Assembly (NCBI GenBank): GCA_965198095.1
Contig: OZ240239.1
Coordinates: forward strand, 620,001 to 684,000
DNA length: 64,000 nucleotides
Source of the DNA: CBDFJH01 sp965198095
Lineage (GTDB): Bacteria > Latescibacterota > UBA2968 > GCA-2709665
Direction: 5' to 3'
The position numbers and the translations under genes were made by a program. Below are positions 49,237 to 59,015 of this stretch, in pieces. The notes below the pieces were generated by a model, which saw only the letters and a list, made by a program, of their open reading frames with translations, searched no databases and was not told where the DNA came from. Each line of letters opens with the position of its first letter. The stretch's first letter is position 1.

Positions 49237-50817
49237 ATGACAACGGAATTTGAGGCGCGGCGCCTAGCGCTGCAAAGGGAGTTGGACGCGGAGAAGGACC
49301 AGGCGGAACGGAATCGGATGGGGCAGTTTGCTACGCCGACCGGGCTGGCCGTTGACATGCTTTGCCATGCAAAAGCACAACTCGGGAAAAGCGAGAAAGT
49401 TCGCTTCATTGATCCGGCTATCGGAACTGGGGCGTTCTATTCGGCCTTGCTTACCGTGTTTGCGAAAAGTTGCATCGGCACCGCTATGGGTTACGAGATT
49501 GACCCGCACTACGGGGTGCCGGCGGCGAAGCTGTGGGGAGAGACCGGCTTGGACGTGCACCTGGAGGATTTCACGAAGGCTGAAGTGCATCCAGACTCTG
49601 AAAAGTTCAATCTGCTGATCTGTAATCCACCCTATGTGCGGCACCACCATATCGTCAATGGCGAAAAGCAGCGCCTGAAGGTATGTACGCAGGAGGCGTG
49701 CAGCATGGAGATCAACGGTCTGGCCGGGCTGTATTGCTACTTCCTCGGGCTGAGCCATGCGTGGATGGCCGACGGAGGTCTGGCTGGTTGGTTGATCCCA
49801 AGCGGATTCATGGATGTAAACTACGGCGCTTCGATGAAGCGCTACCTGCTCGACAAGGTAACGCTGCTGCATATTCATCGCTTTGATCCGAACGATTTAC
49901 AATTCAGCGACGCGCTGGTGTCGTCAGCCGTGGTGTGGTTCCGCAAGGAAACGCCGCCGACGAAGCACGAAGTTCGGTTTACCTATGGCGGGTCACTCGA
50001 ACGACCAAATCTCGTGCGGTGGCTGGCGGTTGAGACATTACGCCGCGACCCAAAGTGGACGCGGTATCCGATGAAAAAGGGGTTTGACGATGCGGATACG
50101 CCGGTTCTCGGCGATTTCTTCAAAATTAAACGCGGCCTAGCGACGGGGAGCAACAGTTACTTCATTCTGTCGGCTGAGGAAATTGAGCAGCGGGAGTTGC
50201 CGATAGAGGCATTCCGGCCGATATTGCCAAGTCCGCGTCATTTGCCGGAAGACGAGGTCGCAGCGGACAAGAAGGGAAACCCTGTGCTGGATCGGCGCTT
50301 GTTCCTTCTGGACTGCTCGTTGCCGGAGGACAAGGTCAGGGAGAAGTATCCGAAGCTATGGACATATCTTGAAGAGGGGAAGGAGCAAGGCATAGCCGAG
50401 CGCTATCTCTGCCAGCACAGGACGCCGTGGTACACACAAGAAAACCGCCCGCCGGCGCCGTTCGTATGCACCTATCTCGGCAGGAGCGACACAAAGAGCG
50501 GGCGGCCGTTTCGTTTCATATTGAACAATTCTCAGGCGACCGCCGCGAATGTATATTTGATGTTGTATCCGAAGGAACCGATCCAGCGTGCCCTACAAGA
50601 TGGCCCAGCCTTAAAAAGACAGGCGTGGGAGTTTCTGAATGAGATTTGCCCGAAAGCGCTACTCGGGGCGGGTCGGGTTTACGGTGGCGGTCTGCACAAA
50701 TTGGAACCGAAGGAACTGGCCAACGTGCCAGCTGGGGCGATCGCGGAGTTATTGCCGGAATCGGCGTGGCCGCACCGGGAGAAACAGGGCGAGCTGTTCG
50801 AAGGGGTGGTTGCGTAA
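49237..50817 (+). CDS. Type II N6-adenine DNA methyltransferase (XamI-like partner)
   Basis: This 526-residue gamma-class methylase has QFATPTGLAVDMLCHAKAQL (residues 30-49), SAM motif FIDPAIGTGAFYSALLTVF (about 57-75), the catalytic LLICNPPYVRHHHIVNG (about 127-143), and a C-terminal target-recognition half. It protects the host site against the XamI-like nuclease. The restriction gene comes first, directly abutting. It ends 27 bases before the OLD-like gene, so all three may share one transcript. Confidence 0.92.
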   Translation: MTTEFEARRLALQRELDAEKDQAERNRMGQFATPTGLAVDMLCHAKAQLGKSEKVRFIDPAIGTGAFYSALLTVFAKSCIGTAMGYEIDPHYGVPAAKLWGETGLDVHLEDFTKAEVHPDSEKFNLLICNPPYVRHHHIVNGEKQRLKVCTQEACSMEINGLAGLYCYFLGLSHAWMADGGLAGWLIPSGFMDVNYGASMKRYLLDKVTLLHIHRFDPNDLQFSDALVSSAVVWFRKETPPTKHEVRFTYGGSLERPNLVRWLAVETLRRDPKWTRYPMKKGFDDADTPVLGDFFKIKRGLATGSNSYFILSAEEIEQRELPIEAFRPILPSPRHLPEDEVAADKKGNPVLDRRLFLLDCSLPEDKVREKYPKLWTYLEEGKEQGIAERYLCQHRTPWYTQENRPPAPFVCTYLGRSDTKSGRPFRFILNNSQATAANVYLMLYPKEPIQRALQDGPALKRQAWEFLNEICPKALLGAGRVYGGGLHKLEPKELANVPAGAIAELLPESAWPHREKQGELFEGVVA

Positions 50818-50844
50818 GAGGGATCACTTCAAGAAACGGAAAAG

Positions 50845-52689
50845 GTGACTCCATACTGGAATCATGGGATGCGTGTAGAACTAAAGCAACCGTATCTATC
50901 GATAAAGGAGATGAATGGATTCGATTTGCCGGACTTCGCGGTTCTGATCGGTCGAAACGGCGTCGGAAAGACCCAACTGCTCGATGCGATCGCGAACGGC
51001 TTCGTGTCCGTTTCCGACATGCCGAAATCAGGAATCGAAAAATACGATATCGATTCGTTCCAGCCGAAGAATTCGAGGCGGTTCGCATGGGGGAATTCCA
51101 GCTTTGCCCAAGACACGACCATTCGGTACTTCTCGCGTAACTCCGGCGACGCCCTTGCAGAAGTTGCCGAAAGCATTTTCCGAAAGATCCTGAACGACTT
51201 CGAACTCGAGAATAGTGCCGATAGGCGCCGCGCATTCGAAGACGTTTTGCGGAGGAAAATCCGGGAAATGCCGGACTTCAGCTATTTCCCAAACATTAAA
51301 GGCAGCGAAGCTGTCTCCACATATTCCAATAAAATACTAAGTGACGTTATCGGTCCGCTCGACTTAAAGAACGCGAACCGCACAACATCGGGCAGTTGCG
51401 GCAACAACCCCGCTGTTCTCGTAAGCTTGGCCATGAAACTGACCGGCAAACTCCCGCATGAACTTTGCCGGAACGACGTTCTTCGGGCGGCGTATTACGA
51501 GGGCGACACCATCGCGAACCAACTGAGTCAGGCCTTCACCAGATACAAAGTGGAACAGTATTCGTGGGCACATATGCAAAGCGAAGCAAGTGAAGAGAGC
51601 GTTGGAAGTCTGATGACTAAATATCGCAAGGAAATATGTCCGTCGTGGGTAACGTTGAGAGAGAATCTGGACCGGATGCGTGCGGCCTCCGATGATGGCG
51701 AACTGTTCAATTTCGAGTTTTCCGATCCGGAGGAGGACAGGCTAAATCATGTTGGTCATCAACAATACTCATTTGAAGCGCAGTTCAGGAATCGAGCCAC
51801 AGGCGAAAGCTATTCTGTCCAAAACCTCTCGTCCGGCGAAAAAATTCTCATGTCCCTGTGTCTGGCCGCATTCAATCGGACCATGGGCCAGCGCCAACCC
51901 AGGCTTGTGCTTCTCGATGAACTAGATGCCGTGCTCCATCCTTCGATGATTTCCGCGTTGATCGCCGGTCTCAAGGACCAGTTCGTCAGCAAAGGGACCC
52001 GAGTCATAATGGCAACGCATTCCGTGACGACGGTTTCCATGCTAGAAGAAAGCGAAATCTACCGCGTTGCACGAAACGGCGGCAAAGTCGATGTGCAGCT
52101 CGTGCTCAAAGGTGAAGCGGTTTCCGAGTTGTCAGAGGGACTCGCGACGATCGATACCGGATTGAGGATCGCGGCATCGGGAGGCACGAAGCCGATCACG
52201 ATCTTGACCGAAGGTCACAATACGCTGCACCTGAAGAAGCGGGCGAGTTTGTTTTTCTCTGAACGGGTTGATGTATTTGACAATCTTCCGGACAGAACGG
52301 GAAAAGACCAGCTTCTGGCATACGGCCAACTACTCGCCAAAATGAATGCAAACTCGCATTTCTTGATCGTATGGGATTGCGACGCCGAAAGTACGGCGAA
52401 AAAACTATCCAACGAGCTTTCGGATTCCGCGAAAGTAACGGCATTTTCGTTCATGAAGAGAGAGAATGGAATTACCGATAAGGGAATTGAAAACAAATAC
52501 GAAGAGAATTTACTGAAACCATATTCAAAAATCTCTCTGGATGGCAGGACAGGGACAGAAATCGGTCGCTCGTTTGACAGTGCAAAAAAGAAGGATTTTG
52601 CTCGGCATGTGTTTTCGGACGGAACAATCGAGTACTTCGCACACTTCGATGATCTCTACACGGTCGTACAGGAGATATTACGACGGTAA
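50845..52689 (+). CDS. OLD-like ATPase fused to a TOPRIM-like domain
   Basis: This 614-residue protein has Walker A GRNGVGKT (36-43), signature LSSGEK (328-333), Walker B LVLLDEL (354-360), and switch ATHS (390-393), giving an SMC/ABC ATPase. The C-terminal part has ITILTEGHNTLHL with Glu456 and IVWDCDAES with D511-C-D513, matching the TOPRIM E...DxD arrangement of OLD nucleases. It is a probable DNA/RNA nuclease gated by ATP. The frame opens at GTG 50845; ATG 50869 (MRVELKQPYLSI) is a reasonable alternative. It is positioned as third gene of the XamI locus. Confidence 0.8.
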   Translation: MTPYWNHGMRVELKQPYLSIKEMNGFDLPDFAVLIGRNGVGKTQLLDAIANGFVSVSDMPKSGIEKYDIDSFQPKNSRRFAWGNSSFAQDTTIRYFSRNSGDALAEVAESIFRKILNDFELENSADRRRAFEDVLRRKIREMPDFSYFPNIKGSEAVSTYSNKILSDVIGPLDLKNANRTTSGSCGNNPAVLVSLAMKLTGKLPHELCRNDVLRAAYYEGDTIANQLSQAFTRYKVEQYSWAHMQSEASEESVGSLMTKYRKEICPSWVTLRENLDRMRAASDDGELFNFEFSDPEEDRLNHVGHQQYSFEAQFRNRATGESYSVQNLSSGEKILMSLCLAAFNRTMGQRQPRLVLLDELDAVLHPSMISALIAGLKDQFVSKGTRVIMATHSVTTVSMLEESEIYRVARNGGKVDVQLVLKGEAVSELSEGLATIDTGLRIAASGGTKPITILTEGHNTLHLKKRASLFFSERVDVFDNLPDRTGKDQLLAYGQLLAKMNANSHFLIVWDCDAESTAKKLSNELSDSAKVTAFSFMKRENGITDKGIENKYEENLLKPYSKISLDGRTGTEIGRSFDSAKKKDFARHVFSDGTIEYFAHFDDLYTVVQEILRR

Positions 52690-52721
52690 ACAGGACCTTC
52701 AGACGAAGGTGATGATCGCCT

Positions 52722-52815
52722 TGATTGGACTCTCCCCGAGGTCGAGAGGAACCTTATTTCGGAACGTACGAAGGAAGGACTAGCTCGACATGAACGCCCT
52801 CAAGGCCCTCAAATG
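52722..52815 (+). pseudogene. Serine-recombinase (resolvase) fragment
   Basis: DWTLPEVERNLISERTKEGL followed by ARHERPQGPQ matches the end of the resolvase catalytic domain (LAExERxLIxERTKxGLAxARxRG). It is out of frame with any start and lacks the catalytic Ser region and the DNA-binding end. Confidence 0.55.
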
Positions 52816-53328
52816 TTGCGCTCTGGGAGTAGGTCTCTTCTTCTAGACGATCTACCGCACCTTTGCGCTTCGTGCTCTGCTACGACTCTCCTGACGGCAG
52901 ACGTACCGTCAGTTCGGACCAAATCCGGCCAATGCGCGCAACCACAATGCCGTACAAACTTCCGCCGCCGAATCCTGCGGGAGTTGAACAAGATCAAGCT
53001 GGCTTGGCCGGATTGGAACTACTCGACGGCCAAGGGCGTGCTGACGCCCGCCGTCCCTCCGGCACGTCAGCTTCAGCTTGTGGAATGCCCACAGCGGCCC
53101 TTTCCCGCCTCAAAGCTCACCGCTCGCTGATGGCCTCAGCAGGCGCAGAGCATATCCACAAGGAAGCTGTGATCCAGGGCAGTTTTCCACGCTGAAACCG
53201 AACACACATACAAAGGCAAGTAGTAAGAGCGGCTACTCCTGTGGACAAAAAGGCAGCCTGAACACGGACTCAAGAAGGGGTGAGTGTCAGGTAATTGCCG
53301 TCATTGTACATAAAAAGGGAGGCAACCA
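52816..53328. other. Gap without a supported gene
   Basis: There are short open frames only. A possible decayed protein start (MRFVLCYDSPDGRRTVSSDQ at about 52863) is not enough to name. AGGGAGG just before 53329 is the ribosome-binding site of the Mrr gene. Confidence 0.4.
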
Positions 53329-54306
53329 ATGAACGAGCAGAACCGAATGTGGATGGTCCGTGCGGGAGGGGGCGACTACTTCAACGAATTCCAAGAGAAC
53401 AACATGGTCAAGATTGGTTGGAACGAAGTTGGGGATTTGTCGTCTGTTCAACGAGACGCCGTACGACAACTCGTTCAAGATGCGTGGAAAGATAAGAGCC
53501 CTTATTGGATCGGCAAGTCAGCAGGCCAGCTAGCGCGCTTCGGGTTTGACTTCAAAGTAGGGGACAATGTGCTGACCTATGATAAAACCACGAGGACATA
53601 CCTGATTGGCTCGGTCACTTCGGGCTATGAATTTTCCGGGCCTGGGAGTGCAGCCTATCCTCACGTCAGGCGGGTCTCATGGGAACGTGAGATCCTACGT
53701 GATCGGCTGAGTCTTCCCACCAGGAACACCTTGGGGTCCATACTGACAGTCTTTGAAGTCACTGGAGATCAGAGGGCCGAAATCCTCTCAGTAGCCAACA
53801 ACAAGGAAGTTCCCAAGGGTGCTCCGGAAGAAGAGCTGGGTGAGATAAGAGACGATACTGTGGAGCGTGCCGCTGAGTTTATGAAGGATAAAATTTCGCA
53901 ACTAAACTGGAAGGAGATGCAAGACTTGGTTGCAGGTCTGCTACGTAGCATGGGCTACAAGACGCGAGTATCTCAGCCTGGTCCTGATGGAGGAAGAGAC
54001 ATCGTGGCTTCTCCCGACGAACTGGGCCTTGCGAGTCCAAGGATTATTGTACAGGTAAAGCATCGGAAGGGAAAAGTGAGTCCAGATGCGGTTCGGAGCC
54101 TGGTGGGAGCACTCAAGCCAGGAGACCGCGGGCTGTTTGTCTCGACGGGAGGCGCCACAACACAGGCGGAACGCACAGCAAAGGAAATAGACGTCTCTTT
54201 GATCGATATGGACAAACTGGTAAGCCTCATCGTCCAGTACTATGATGAGTTTGACTTGGCAGCAAGATCGCTCCTCCCGCTAGAGAAAATCTATTGGCCT
54301 GCGTGA
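53329..54306 (+). CDS. Mrr-type restriction endonuclease with EVE-like N-terminal domain
   Basis: In this 325-residue protein, residues 1-105 (MWMVRAGGGDYFNEFQENNM, VKIGWNEVGDL, GFDFKVGDNVLTYDKTTRTY) fit an EVE/PUA-like modified-base reader. The C-terminal Mrr_cat domain has LNWKEMQDLVAGLLRSMGYK, GPDGGRDIVASPDE, IIVQVKHRKGKV and LFVSTGGATTQAERTAKE. The D...QxK active site is intact. This architecture is typical of type IV, modification-dependent enzymes. It is a stand-alone gene with AGGGAGG upstream. Confidence 0.9.
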   Translation: MNEQNRMWMVRAGGGDYFNEFQENNMVKIGWNEVGDLSSVQRDAVRQLVQDAWKDKSPYWIGKSAGQLARFGFDFKVGDNVLTYDKTTRTYLIGSVTSGYEFSGPGSAAYPHVRRVSWEREILRDRLSLPTRNTLGSILTVFEVTGDQRAEILSVANNKEVPKGAPEEELGEIRDDTVERAAEFMKDKISQLNWKEMQDLVAGLLRSMGYKTRVSQPGPDGGRDIVASPDELGLASPRIIVQVKHRKGKVSPDAVRSLVGALKPGDRGLFVSTGGATTQAERTAKEIDVSLIDMDKLVSLIVQYYDEFDLAARSLLPLEKIYWPA

Positions 54307-54442
54307 CTGGTTGTTGGACCCGGTGATCTCACAGGGGATTGCAGGTTGGCTGTGGCACTCTGGTATATAAACCCCCTGTTTTGCTCCCCTTTTGTCGAGA
54401 GCGTGTGACAAAGCGCGTTGATGATCAGAGATCGATCGCCGG

Positions 54443-56116
54443 TCAGGCCTCGGCCGGACGCACGTCCTTCACCTCCAGCTCCACCTTCTCGTGTCCATTC
54501 CAGATATTCTTCACCAGCGAGAACGCCACATCCACCCGCTTCCCCGGGGACAGGGTCCCGGTCAGCGCGCCCTGACGCCACCAGATCGCCTCAACGACCT
54601 GCTTTTCGATCTGAAGCCTCATCTTGAGGTGTTTCCCGCCGCCCACCGAATTTGAGGCTCTGACGCTGCAGTCTTTCACCATAAAGCAGGGCGATTCGTT
54701 CAAAGGCCCGAACGGTTCGAGCACTTCGATGAGCGACACCGATTCGAGCGAGATGTCGGAGGCGTCCAGCTCCACGTCGACCTCCAGTCGCCGGACAAGC
54801 GCCTCTTCCGTCAGGGCCTGGTTGGCGTCGCGAATCAGCCGGTCGCGAAAGGCCTCGAGCTTCTTCGCCGGCAGGGTAAACCCGGCCGCCTCCGCGTGGC
54901 CGCCGAACTCGCTCAACAGATCGGCGCACCTGAAAATCGCCTCGACAATATTGTAGCCGCCGGATGTCCGCGCCGAGCCGGTGAACGTGCCGTCCTTTCG
55001 CACGCCCGTGCAGACGGCCGATGGGCGCCCGTAGACCTCCGACAACCGTCCGGCGATGAGCCCGATGACGCCGAGATGCCAGTCCTCGCCGTGAACGACC
55101 AGCATCCGGTCGCGAACCAGCCCGCCCTTCTCCACCTGCTCCCGCGCCTCGTCGATGCCTGCGTTCTGCAGATCCATCCGTCGGGCATTCAGCGCGTTCA
55201 GTGCTTCGGCGAGCCGTCGAGCCTCCTCTTCGTCCCGGCTCCGGAGAAGGTCCAGCGCAAGCCCGGCGGAGCCGAGTCGGCCCGCACTGTTGATCCTGGG
55301 GCCCAGAAAATAGGCGATCGCCGTCGTGTTCACCGGCTTGTCCGCCGAACCGGCCGCCTCCCTGAGGGCGCGAAGCCCGGGTCTCGTCGTCTTGTCCATC
55401 ACCCGCATCCCCCTCCGGGTGAGGAGCCGGTTTTCAGAAACCATCGGGGCGACGTCCGCCACGGTTCCGAGCGCAACCAGATCCAGGAGAGAGTTCAGGT
55501 AAGGCACCCGTTCCTCCCGGCGCATCAGGCCGGTGGACGCGGCCTGGACCACCTTGAAGGCCACGCCGACGGCCGCCAAGCCCTTGAATGCGTAACCACA
55601 GTCCGGCCGATTCGGGTCGACGACGGCCAAGGCATCGGGGAGTCGATCCTGCGGTTGGTGGTGGTCGATCACCACGACGTCCACGCCGGCCGCGCGCGCG
55701 ACGGCGATCGCCTCGAAAGCGGAAATCCCATTGTCCGACGTCAAAATCAGGTCTGCCTTCGCCGCCAGCGCACGCTCCACCCCCTGCGGTTTCATGCCGT
55801 AGCCGTCCCGATACCGGTCGGGAAGGAGGGCGACGGCGTCGATGCCGACGCGGTCCAGGAAGTCCATCAGCAGGGCCGTGCTCGTCACGCCGTCGACGTC
55901 GTAGTCTCCGAACACGACCACGCGCTCCCCCTTCTTCCGGGCATCCAGAATTCGGCCGACCGCGCGATCCATGTCCTGCATCCGAAGGGGATCCAGGAGC
56001 ATTTCCGGAGCATCCGAGATCGCCTCACGGGTCAGCGATCGGTTGTCGAGAAGGACGTCCACGAGCGAATCGTAGGCGCCGCGGTACCTGAGATGCCATA
56101 TGGGATACTGCCGCAT
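54443..56116 (-). CDS. recJ: Single-stranded-DNA exonuclease RecJ
   Basis: This 557-residue DHH-family nuclease has FGDYDVDGVTSTALLMDFL (71-76 core), LTSDNGISAFEA, VIDHHQPQDRLPDALAVVDP (151-153 DHH), and the DHHA1 domain (FGGHAEAAGFTLPAKKLEAF). It degrades ssDNA 5'-3' in recombination and repair. The C-terminal OB domain is present (MKDCS to VELEVKDVRPAEA). It is alone on the minus strand, facing the Mrr gene with about 135 bases between stops. Confidence 0.95.
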   Translation of the reverse strand: MRQYPIWHLRYRGAYDSLVDVLLDNRSLTREAISDAPEMLLDPLRMQDMDRAVGRILDARKKGERVVVFGDYDVDGVTSTALLMDFLDRVGIDAVALLPDRYRDGYGMKPQGVERALAAKADLILTSDNGISAFEAIAVARAAGVDVVVIDHHQPQDRLPDALAVVDPNRPDCGYAFKGLAAVGVAFKVVQAASTGLMRREERVPYLNSLLDLVALGTVADVAPMVSENRLLTRRGMRVMDKTTRPGLRALREAAGSADKPVNTTAIAYFLGPRINSAGRLGSAGLALDLLRSRDEEEARRLAEALNALNARRMDLQNAGIDEAREQVEKGGLVRDRMLVVHGEDWHLGVIGLIAGRLSEVYGRPSAVCTGVRKDGTFTGSARTSGGYNIVEAIFRCADLLSEFGGHAEAAGFTLPAKKLEAFRDRLIRDANQALTEEALVRRLEVDVELDASDISLESVSLIEVLEPFGPLNESPCFMVKDCSVRASNSVGGGKHLKMRLQIEKQVVEAIWWRQGALTGTLSPGKRVDVAFSLVKNIWNGHEKVELEVKDVRPAEA

Positions 56117-56248
56117 GGATCGATGACCTCACACGTTCACGACAAGAAACCAAGTTATCCGGAAAAAGGGCTCGGGTTTGCTCGAGTCGAAGCGATTGTG
56201 GGCGTCGGAGGTCTCTGCGGCGCGGTGAGGCCCGCGCCGAGGGTCGGT

Positions 56249-57037
56249 TCAGGCTCCGACGATGTTGTAGCCTCCGTCGACGTGCAGCACCTCTCCGGTC
56301 ACCCCGCTCGACAGATCGCTCAACAGAAACAGCCCGGCCTTGCCGACCTCCTCCTGCGTGATGTTGCGCCGGAGCGGCGCGCGATCCTGGTAGAGGCGCA
56401 GGAAGTCCGTGAACCCCTTCACGCCCCTCGCAGACACCGTGCTGATCGGACCGGCCGAGAGTGCGTTCACCCGGATACGCCTCGGTCCAAGCTCGTAGGC
56501 GAGCTGTCGAACCGCGTGTTCCAGCGCCGCCTTTGCGCTCCCCATCACGTTGTAGGACGGAAAGACTTTTTCAGACGCCATGTAGGTGAGCGTCAGGACG
56601 CTGCCGCCATCCGTCATCAACGCCGCCGCAGCCCGGGTCATCGCCACGAAGGAGTAGGCGCTGATGTCCAGCGCAATCTGAAAGGCCTCCCGTGAGGTCT
56701 CCATGAAGGCGCCCTGCAGGGCCTCACGAGGCGCGAACGCGATGCAGTGGGCAAGACAATCCACCCGTCCGACTTCGCGTTCGACGAAATCGAACAGTCC
56801 GTGGATCTGATCATCTTCGCCTACGTTGCAAGCCTCGGGAGGAATGATCGCCTCGTCTCCCCATCCTTCCTGCGCCGTCAGCTTCCGGATGCTCCCCCGT
56901 TCCCGGTCTCCCACATAGGGCAGGATCAGCTTCGCTCCGGCCGAATGCACGGCTTGCGCAATCCCCCAGGCGATGCTCCATTTGTTCGCGACGCTGGCGA
57001 CAACGGCAACCTTGCCCCTCAAATCGATCCCGTACAC
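56249..57037 (-). CDS. fabI: Enoyl-[acyl-carrier-protein] reductase FabI
   Basis: This 262-residue SDR has the FabI NADH site (GKVAVVASVANKWSIAWGIA), the catalytic pair in LTYMASEKVFPSYNVMGSAK (Tyr-x6-Lys type) and SGVTGEVLHVDGGYNIVGA at the end. It reduces enoyl-ACP in fatty-acid elongation. The start is GTG 57037, with GGAAGGGGG upstream. It is complete. Confidence 0.95.
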   Translation of the reverse strand: MYGIDLRGKVAVVASVANKWSIAWGIAQAVHSAGAKLILPYVGDRERGSIRKLTAQEGWGDEAIIPPEACNVGEDDQIHGLFDFVEREVGRVDCLAHCIAFAPREALQGAFMETSREAFQIALDISAYSFVAMTRAAAALMTDGGSVLTLTYMASEKVFPSYNVMGSAKAALEHAVRQLAYELGPRRIRVNALSAGPISTVSARGVKGFTDFLRLYQDRAPLRRNITQEEVGKAGLFLLSDLSSGVTGEVLHVDGGYNIVGA

Positions 57038-57359
57038 GTCGCCCCCTTCCTTACGTTTCGGACCCCGGCTGGACCCTCCCGATCGAGGTCGCCCGGAACC
57101 TCCAACAGCGCCCCGTTCGTGCGCGTCTTCCCCTCAATCCGGGCGCTCACGGCCGTCCTTTCGTGAAAAGCACGAAACACGACGCATAGAAACTACACCA
57201 GGGTCCAGGCGAAGTCAATCCCCCCTGCCTTCTTGAAGCCTTGACGCGACGCCCCCACATCGCTAACTTTGGATGGAACCCGGAGGCGCCTTCTTGCATC
57301 TGAACAGGTGATCTTCGGAGGCGCAAGAAAAACAGAGGTCACTCACAGAAGGAGCTCCA
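57038..57359. other. Divergent promoter region of fabI and the YbjN-like gene
   Basis: There is no gene in this 322-base gap. It holds the leader regions of the two divergent genes, but no box pair is clear enough to name; AGAAGGAG at 57346-57353 is the ribosome-binding site of the YbjN-like gene. Confidence 0.45.
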
Positions 57360-57755
57360 ATGTCCGAGTACCATCTCCAAGTCAAGGCGTTTCTTCAGGA
57401 TCTTGACCTTGTCATCGAGGAAGAGCATGAGGCCGAGACGCTGTTCGTGGTCAACGACGAAGACCGGGGGATTCACAACCTCATTGTCGACTGTGAAGAC
57501 CCGATCCTCATCCTCGAACAGGTCATCATGCCGGTGCCTTCAGGAGGCGCCGACGTCTACCGACGACTGCTCGAGATCAATCGTACGCTCATTCACGGCG
57601 CCTTCGCCATCGATGAGGAGACGAACACCATCCTCTTCAGAGACACGCTTCGTCTGGATACCCTCGACCGGGGGGAGATCGAAGGCACGATCAACGCCCT
57701 TGGTCTCGCACTGGCCGAAAACGGCCAAGAACTGATCAGCTTCAGTCACCGATAG
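57360..57755 (+). CDS. YbjN/CesT-like domain protein
   Basis: This 131-residue protein has alternating strands and helices (FLVVNDED-type LFVVNDEDRGIHNLIVDCED, ILILEQVIMPVPSGG, YRRLLEINRTLIHGAFAIDE, TINALGLALAENGQELISF) like the YbjN and type III chaperone fold. It likely binds a partner protein. It is the first gene of a tight plus-strand trio with PspA (10 bases) and a DUF4178 protein (8 bases), a set seen in envelope-stress clusters. It may regulate or escort PspA. Confidence 0.8.
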   Translation: MSEYHLQVKAFLQDLDLVIEEEHEAETLFVVNDEDRGIHNLIVDCEDPILILEQVIMPVPSGGADVYRRLLEINRTLIHGAFAIDEETNTILFRDTLRLDTLDRGEIEGTINALGLALAENGQELISFSHR

Positions 57756-57765
57756 GAGTTTCGCC

Positions 57766-58467
57766 ATGGGAATCTTTCAGAGGGTCTTTCGCGTGGGAAA
57801 GGCCGAAGTTCATTCCGCAATCGACAAGTTCGAAGACCCCATCAAGATGACCGAACAGGGGATTCGGGATCTGAAGAACGACCTGAATATGGCCATGACC
57901 AGCCTCGCCGAGGTGAAGAGTCAGGCCATAAGGCTCAAGAAACAGACCGAAGACAACAGGAATGCGGCCGCAGACTATGAACGAAAGGCCATGCTCCTCC
58001 TGCAGAAGGCCCAGAACGGCGACCTCGACGCGACCGAAGCCGACCGCCTGGCCACCGACGCGCTCGGCCGCAAGGAAGCATCGACCAACCGTGTGGCGAC
58101 CCTTACCCAGGACCACGAGCAGACGGCGTCGACCGCGACGCAGCTCCAGGCCCAGGTGGAGAAACTCAAGTCCACGATCGCCAGCTACGAAAACGACCTG
58201 GTGACGCTTCGCGCCAGGGCGCGAACGGCCGCTGCCACGAAGAAAATCAACCGACAGCTCTCCAAGGTCGACTCATCCGGCACACTGTCGATGCTCGAGA
58301 AAATGAAAGAACGCGTCGAGGCGGATGAATCTCTCTCTCAGGCGTACGGAGAAATGGCCACGGCTTCTCAGAGTGTGGATGAGGATATCGATGCCGCGTT
58401 GAAGGACGAGGGGAGCTCGGGAGACAAGCTGGCGGAGCTCAAGTCCAAGATGGGGATGCAGTCCTAG
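57766..58467 (+). CDS. pspA: PspA/IM30 family membrane-stress protein
   Basis: This 233-residue coiled-coil ESCRT-III-like protein has MGIFQRVFRVGKAEVHSAID, KFEDPIKMTEQGIRDLKNDL at the N-terminus and long heptad helices to SSGDKLAELKSKMG. It forms scaffolds that stabilise the inner membrane. AGGAG precedes ATG 57766. Ala/Thr-rich helices and length are normal. Confidence 0.93.
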   Translation: MGIFQRVFRVGKAEVHSAIDKFEDPIKMTEQGIRDLKNDLNMAMTSLAEVKSQAIRLKKQTEDNRNAAADYERKAMLLLQKAQNGDLDATEADRLATDALGRKEASTNRVATLTQDHEQTASTATQLQAQVEKLKSTIASYENDLVTLRARARTAAATKKINRQLSKVDSSGTLSMLEKMKERVEADESLSQAYGEMATASQSVDEDIDAALKDEGSSGDKLAELKSKMGMQS

Positions 58468-58475
58468 CCTTCGAC

Positions 58476-59015
58476 ATGCACTGGAATCCATTCAGGAAAA
58501 CGAAAGCCGAACCGGAACGCGATCCGCTCAGGGACTTGACCCTGTCTGACTTGAAGCCGGGCTACCTGCTCGACTACGACCTCAAGACCTGGAGCGTCAC
58601 CGCGCAGCATCGCTACGACTTCGAGGGCGACCGCGTGGATGAATGGCAGCTGCACTCCGGCGGCGAAGTGTGCTATCTGGAACGCGAAGAAGACGACTCG
58701 GTCGCGTGGACCCTGTCTCGAAAGGTCTCCCTGTCCGACATCGATCCCGGGCTGGGCGACCACATGAAAGCGCACGACGACCCGCCCGAGTCGATCCCGT
58801 TCGACGGCATAGAATACGAGGGCACGTCGACTGCCGTCGGCAAATTCTACAAAGACGGAGAAGGCCCCGGACAGGAATTCATCGTCTGGGACTACGCCGA
58901 CGCGTCGGGCCACCACAGCCTCACGCTCGAGCAGTGGGAAGAGGACAAGTACGAAGCCTCGGTGGGCGAATGCGTCCACGAGTACCAGTTCAGCCATATT
59001 CTGCCTTCCGATTAG
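58476..59015 (+). CDS. DUF4178 protein
   Basis: This 179-residue protein has LSDLKPGYLLDYDLKTWSVT, AQHRYDFEGDRVDEWQLHSG, CYLEREEDD and FIVWDYADASGHHSLTLEQW, the DUF4178 beta-sandwich pattern. The family recurs beside PspA and membrane-remodelling genes. The enzymatic role is unknown. It is encoded 8 bases after pspA, so it is co-transcribed. The C-terminus VHEYQFSHILPSD is complete. Confidence 0.85.
   Translation: MHWNPFRKTKAEPERDPLRDLTLSDLKPGYLLDYDLKTWSVTAQHRYDFEGDRVDEWQLHSGGEVCYLEREEDDSVAWTLSRKVSLSDIDPGLGDHMKAHDDPPESIPFDGIEYEGTSTAVGKFYKDGEGPGQEFIVWDYADASGHHSLTLEQWEEDKYEASVGECVHEYQFSHILPSD

Noticed and set aside
54896..56695. 599-codon frame antisense to recJ and fabI
   Set aside because: It covers recJ and the start of fabI in reverse and shows no protein motifs.
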